Shown here one piece after another: positions 6,719 to 6,995 of a stretch of 6,995 bases of DNA. How positions within the stretch are numbered: position 1 is the stretch's first letter; each line of letters starts with the position of its first letter. The stretch comes from JAUMBM01 sp964441755 (GTDB taxonomy: Bacteria; Bacteroidota; Bacteroidia; Chitinophagales; Saprospiraceae): NCBI GenBank assembly GCA_964441755.1, contig CAYTVG010000049.1, forward strand, positions 1 to 6,995, in the 5' to 3' direction. The translations under genes and the position numbers were made by a program. Below the pieces are notes generated by a model, which saw only the letters and a program-made list of their open reading frames with translations, made no database searches and was not told where the DNA came from.

Positions 6719-6995
6719 TTAGCCATATTTTTAATCTTGTGGCAATTTACACAATTTTTTGTAGCTTAGTCGCATGGAATTACCGAACGAAATAAAGGAT
6801 TTGAAATTGCTCGTTTCAGTTTTGCTGAAGCGCATTGACGATTTGGAAAGTGAAATCGTTACCCTTCGTTCGGAGAATGTCAAGCTTCGTGAAGAAAGCT
6901 CGGCCTTACAATCGCGCCTGAAGCAAAACAGCAAGAACAGTCATAAGCCACCTTCATCGGATGGCCTGAGCAAAAAGCCGGGCCTGCCCAAAGCA
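6711..6995 (+). mobile_element. Left end of an IS66-family insertion sequence (truncated by window edge)
   Basis: The transposase starting at 6774 is IS66-type, so the IS left end should lie a short way upstream. IS66-family terminal inverted repeats usually begin with GTAA, and the best-placed candidate is GTAAAAGCTTAGCC at 6711, 63 bases before the ATG. Insertion usually duplicates 8 bp, so the flanking TTTCAGTT (6703-6710) would be the predicted left target duplication. Other GTAA occurrences at 6635 and 6670 are possible but further away. The right end is not in the window, so the tip cannot be proven. The family is secure; the exact boundary is tentative. Confidence 0.5.
6774..6995 (+). 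CDS. IS66-family transposase, N-terminal part (3'-partial)
   Basis: The first 74 codons are present and the frame is open to the window edge. Residues about 5-50 form a heptad-like coiled coil (LKLLVSVLLKRIDDLESEI and onward), as in IS66 transposases, where this leucine-zipper region is thought to mediate multimerisation. It is followed by the family's signature basic/serine stretch QNSKNSHKPPSSDGL (residues 51-65). The zinc-finger and DDE catalytic domains would lie beyond the edge, so activity cannot be judged. The start is well fixed, because an in-frame TAG sits at 6762-6764 and the ATG at 6774 is the only good start after it. A start this close to the presumed IS end suggests the single-ORF (ISBst12-like) type of IS66 element, without tnpA and tnpB ahead of it; this is an inference. 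Confidence 0.88.
   Translation, partial: MELPNEIKDLKLLVSVLLKRIDDLESEIVTLRSENVKLREESSALQSRLKQNSKNSHKPPSSDGLSKKPGLPKA

Noticed and set aside
6731..6934. 67-codon minus-strand open frame
   Set aside because: It is antisense to the IS66 transposase N-terminus, whose signature motif fixes the coding strand as plus.
1..6995. CRISPR arrays, tRNA or rRNA genes, riboswitches, toxin-antitoxin or phage-defence genes
   Set aside because: No regularly spaced repeats, cloverleaf-like sequence, conserved leader motif or defence-type protein was seen on either strand.

Overview
The window looks like a piece of a Bacteroidota chromosome, most likely a free-living or environmental lineage of the Chitinophagia/Saprospiria/Cytophagia type. 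Two features support this. One is a large secreted protein ending in a type IX secretion system (T9SS) sorting domain. The other is a complete hybrid two-component system (HTCS) protein that joins sensor, kinase, receiver and AraC-type DNA-binding domain in one chain. Both are hallmarks of this phylum. The genus cannot be told from the sequence.

Layout: bases 1-2180 (+) hold the 3' part of a GC-rich, CTG/CAG-rich gene for a modular cell-surface or secreted protein. Its order is calcium-binding TSP3-like segment, HYR/Ig-like modules, a lectin-like beta-sandwich, and a T9SS type A tail. Its 5' end lies outside the window. Bases 2191-2234 form a perfect palindromic hairpin with T-tracts on both strands, a shared bidirectional terminator between this gene and the convergent one. 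Bases 2233-6288 (-) encode the full-length 1351-residue HTCS regulator.

Bases 6289-6773 carry no intact gene. The part next to the HTCS start holds a candidate Bacteroidota -7 promoter element and an unusual cluster of TGCAGT/ACTGCA hexamers. Bases 6491-6718 (-) hold a start-less open frame that reads like the tail of a truncated gene. From about 6711 an IS66-family insertion sequence begins, and its transposase starts at 6774 and runs off the right edge.

Functionally, the HTCS would sense a ligand (often a glycan breakdown product in this family) in the periplasm and control transcription. No SusC/SusD pair or glycoside hydrolase is in view, so its regulon cannot be named. The T9SS protein is convergent with it, which gives no operon link. 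The most noteworthy items are the hexamer cluster upstream of the regulator and the probable gene remnant abutting the IS66 left end. I found no clear evidence of a wholly new system.
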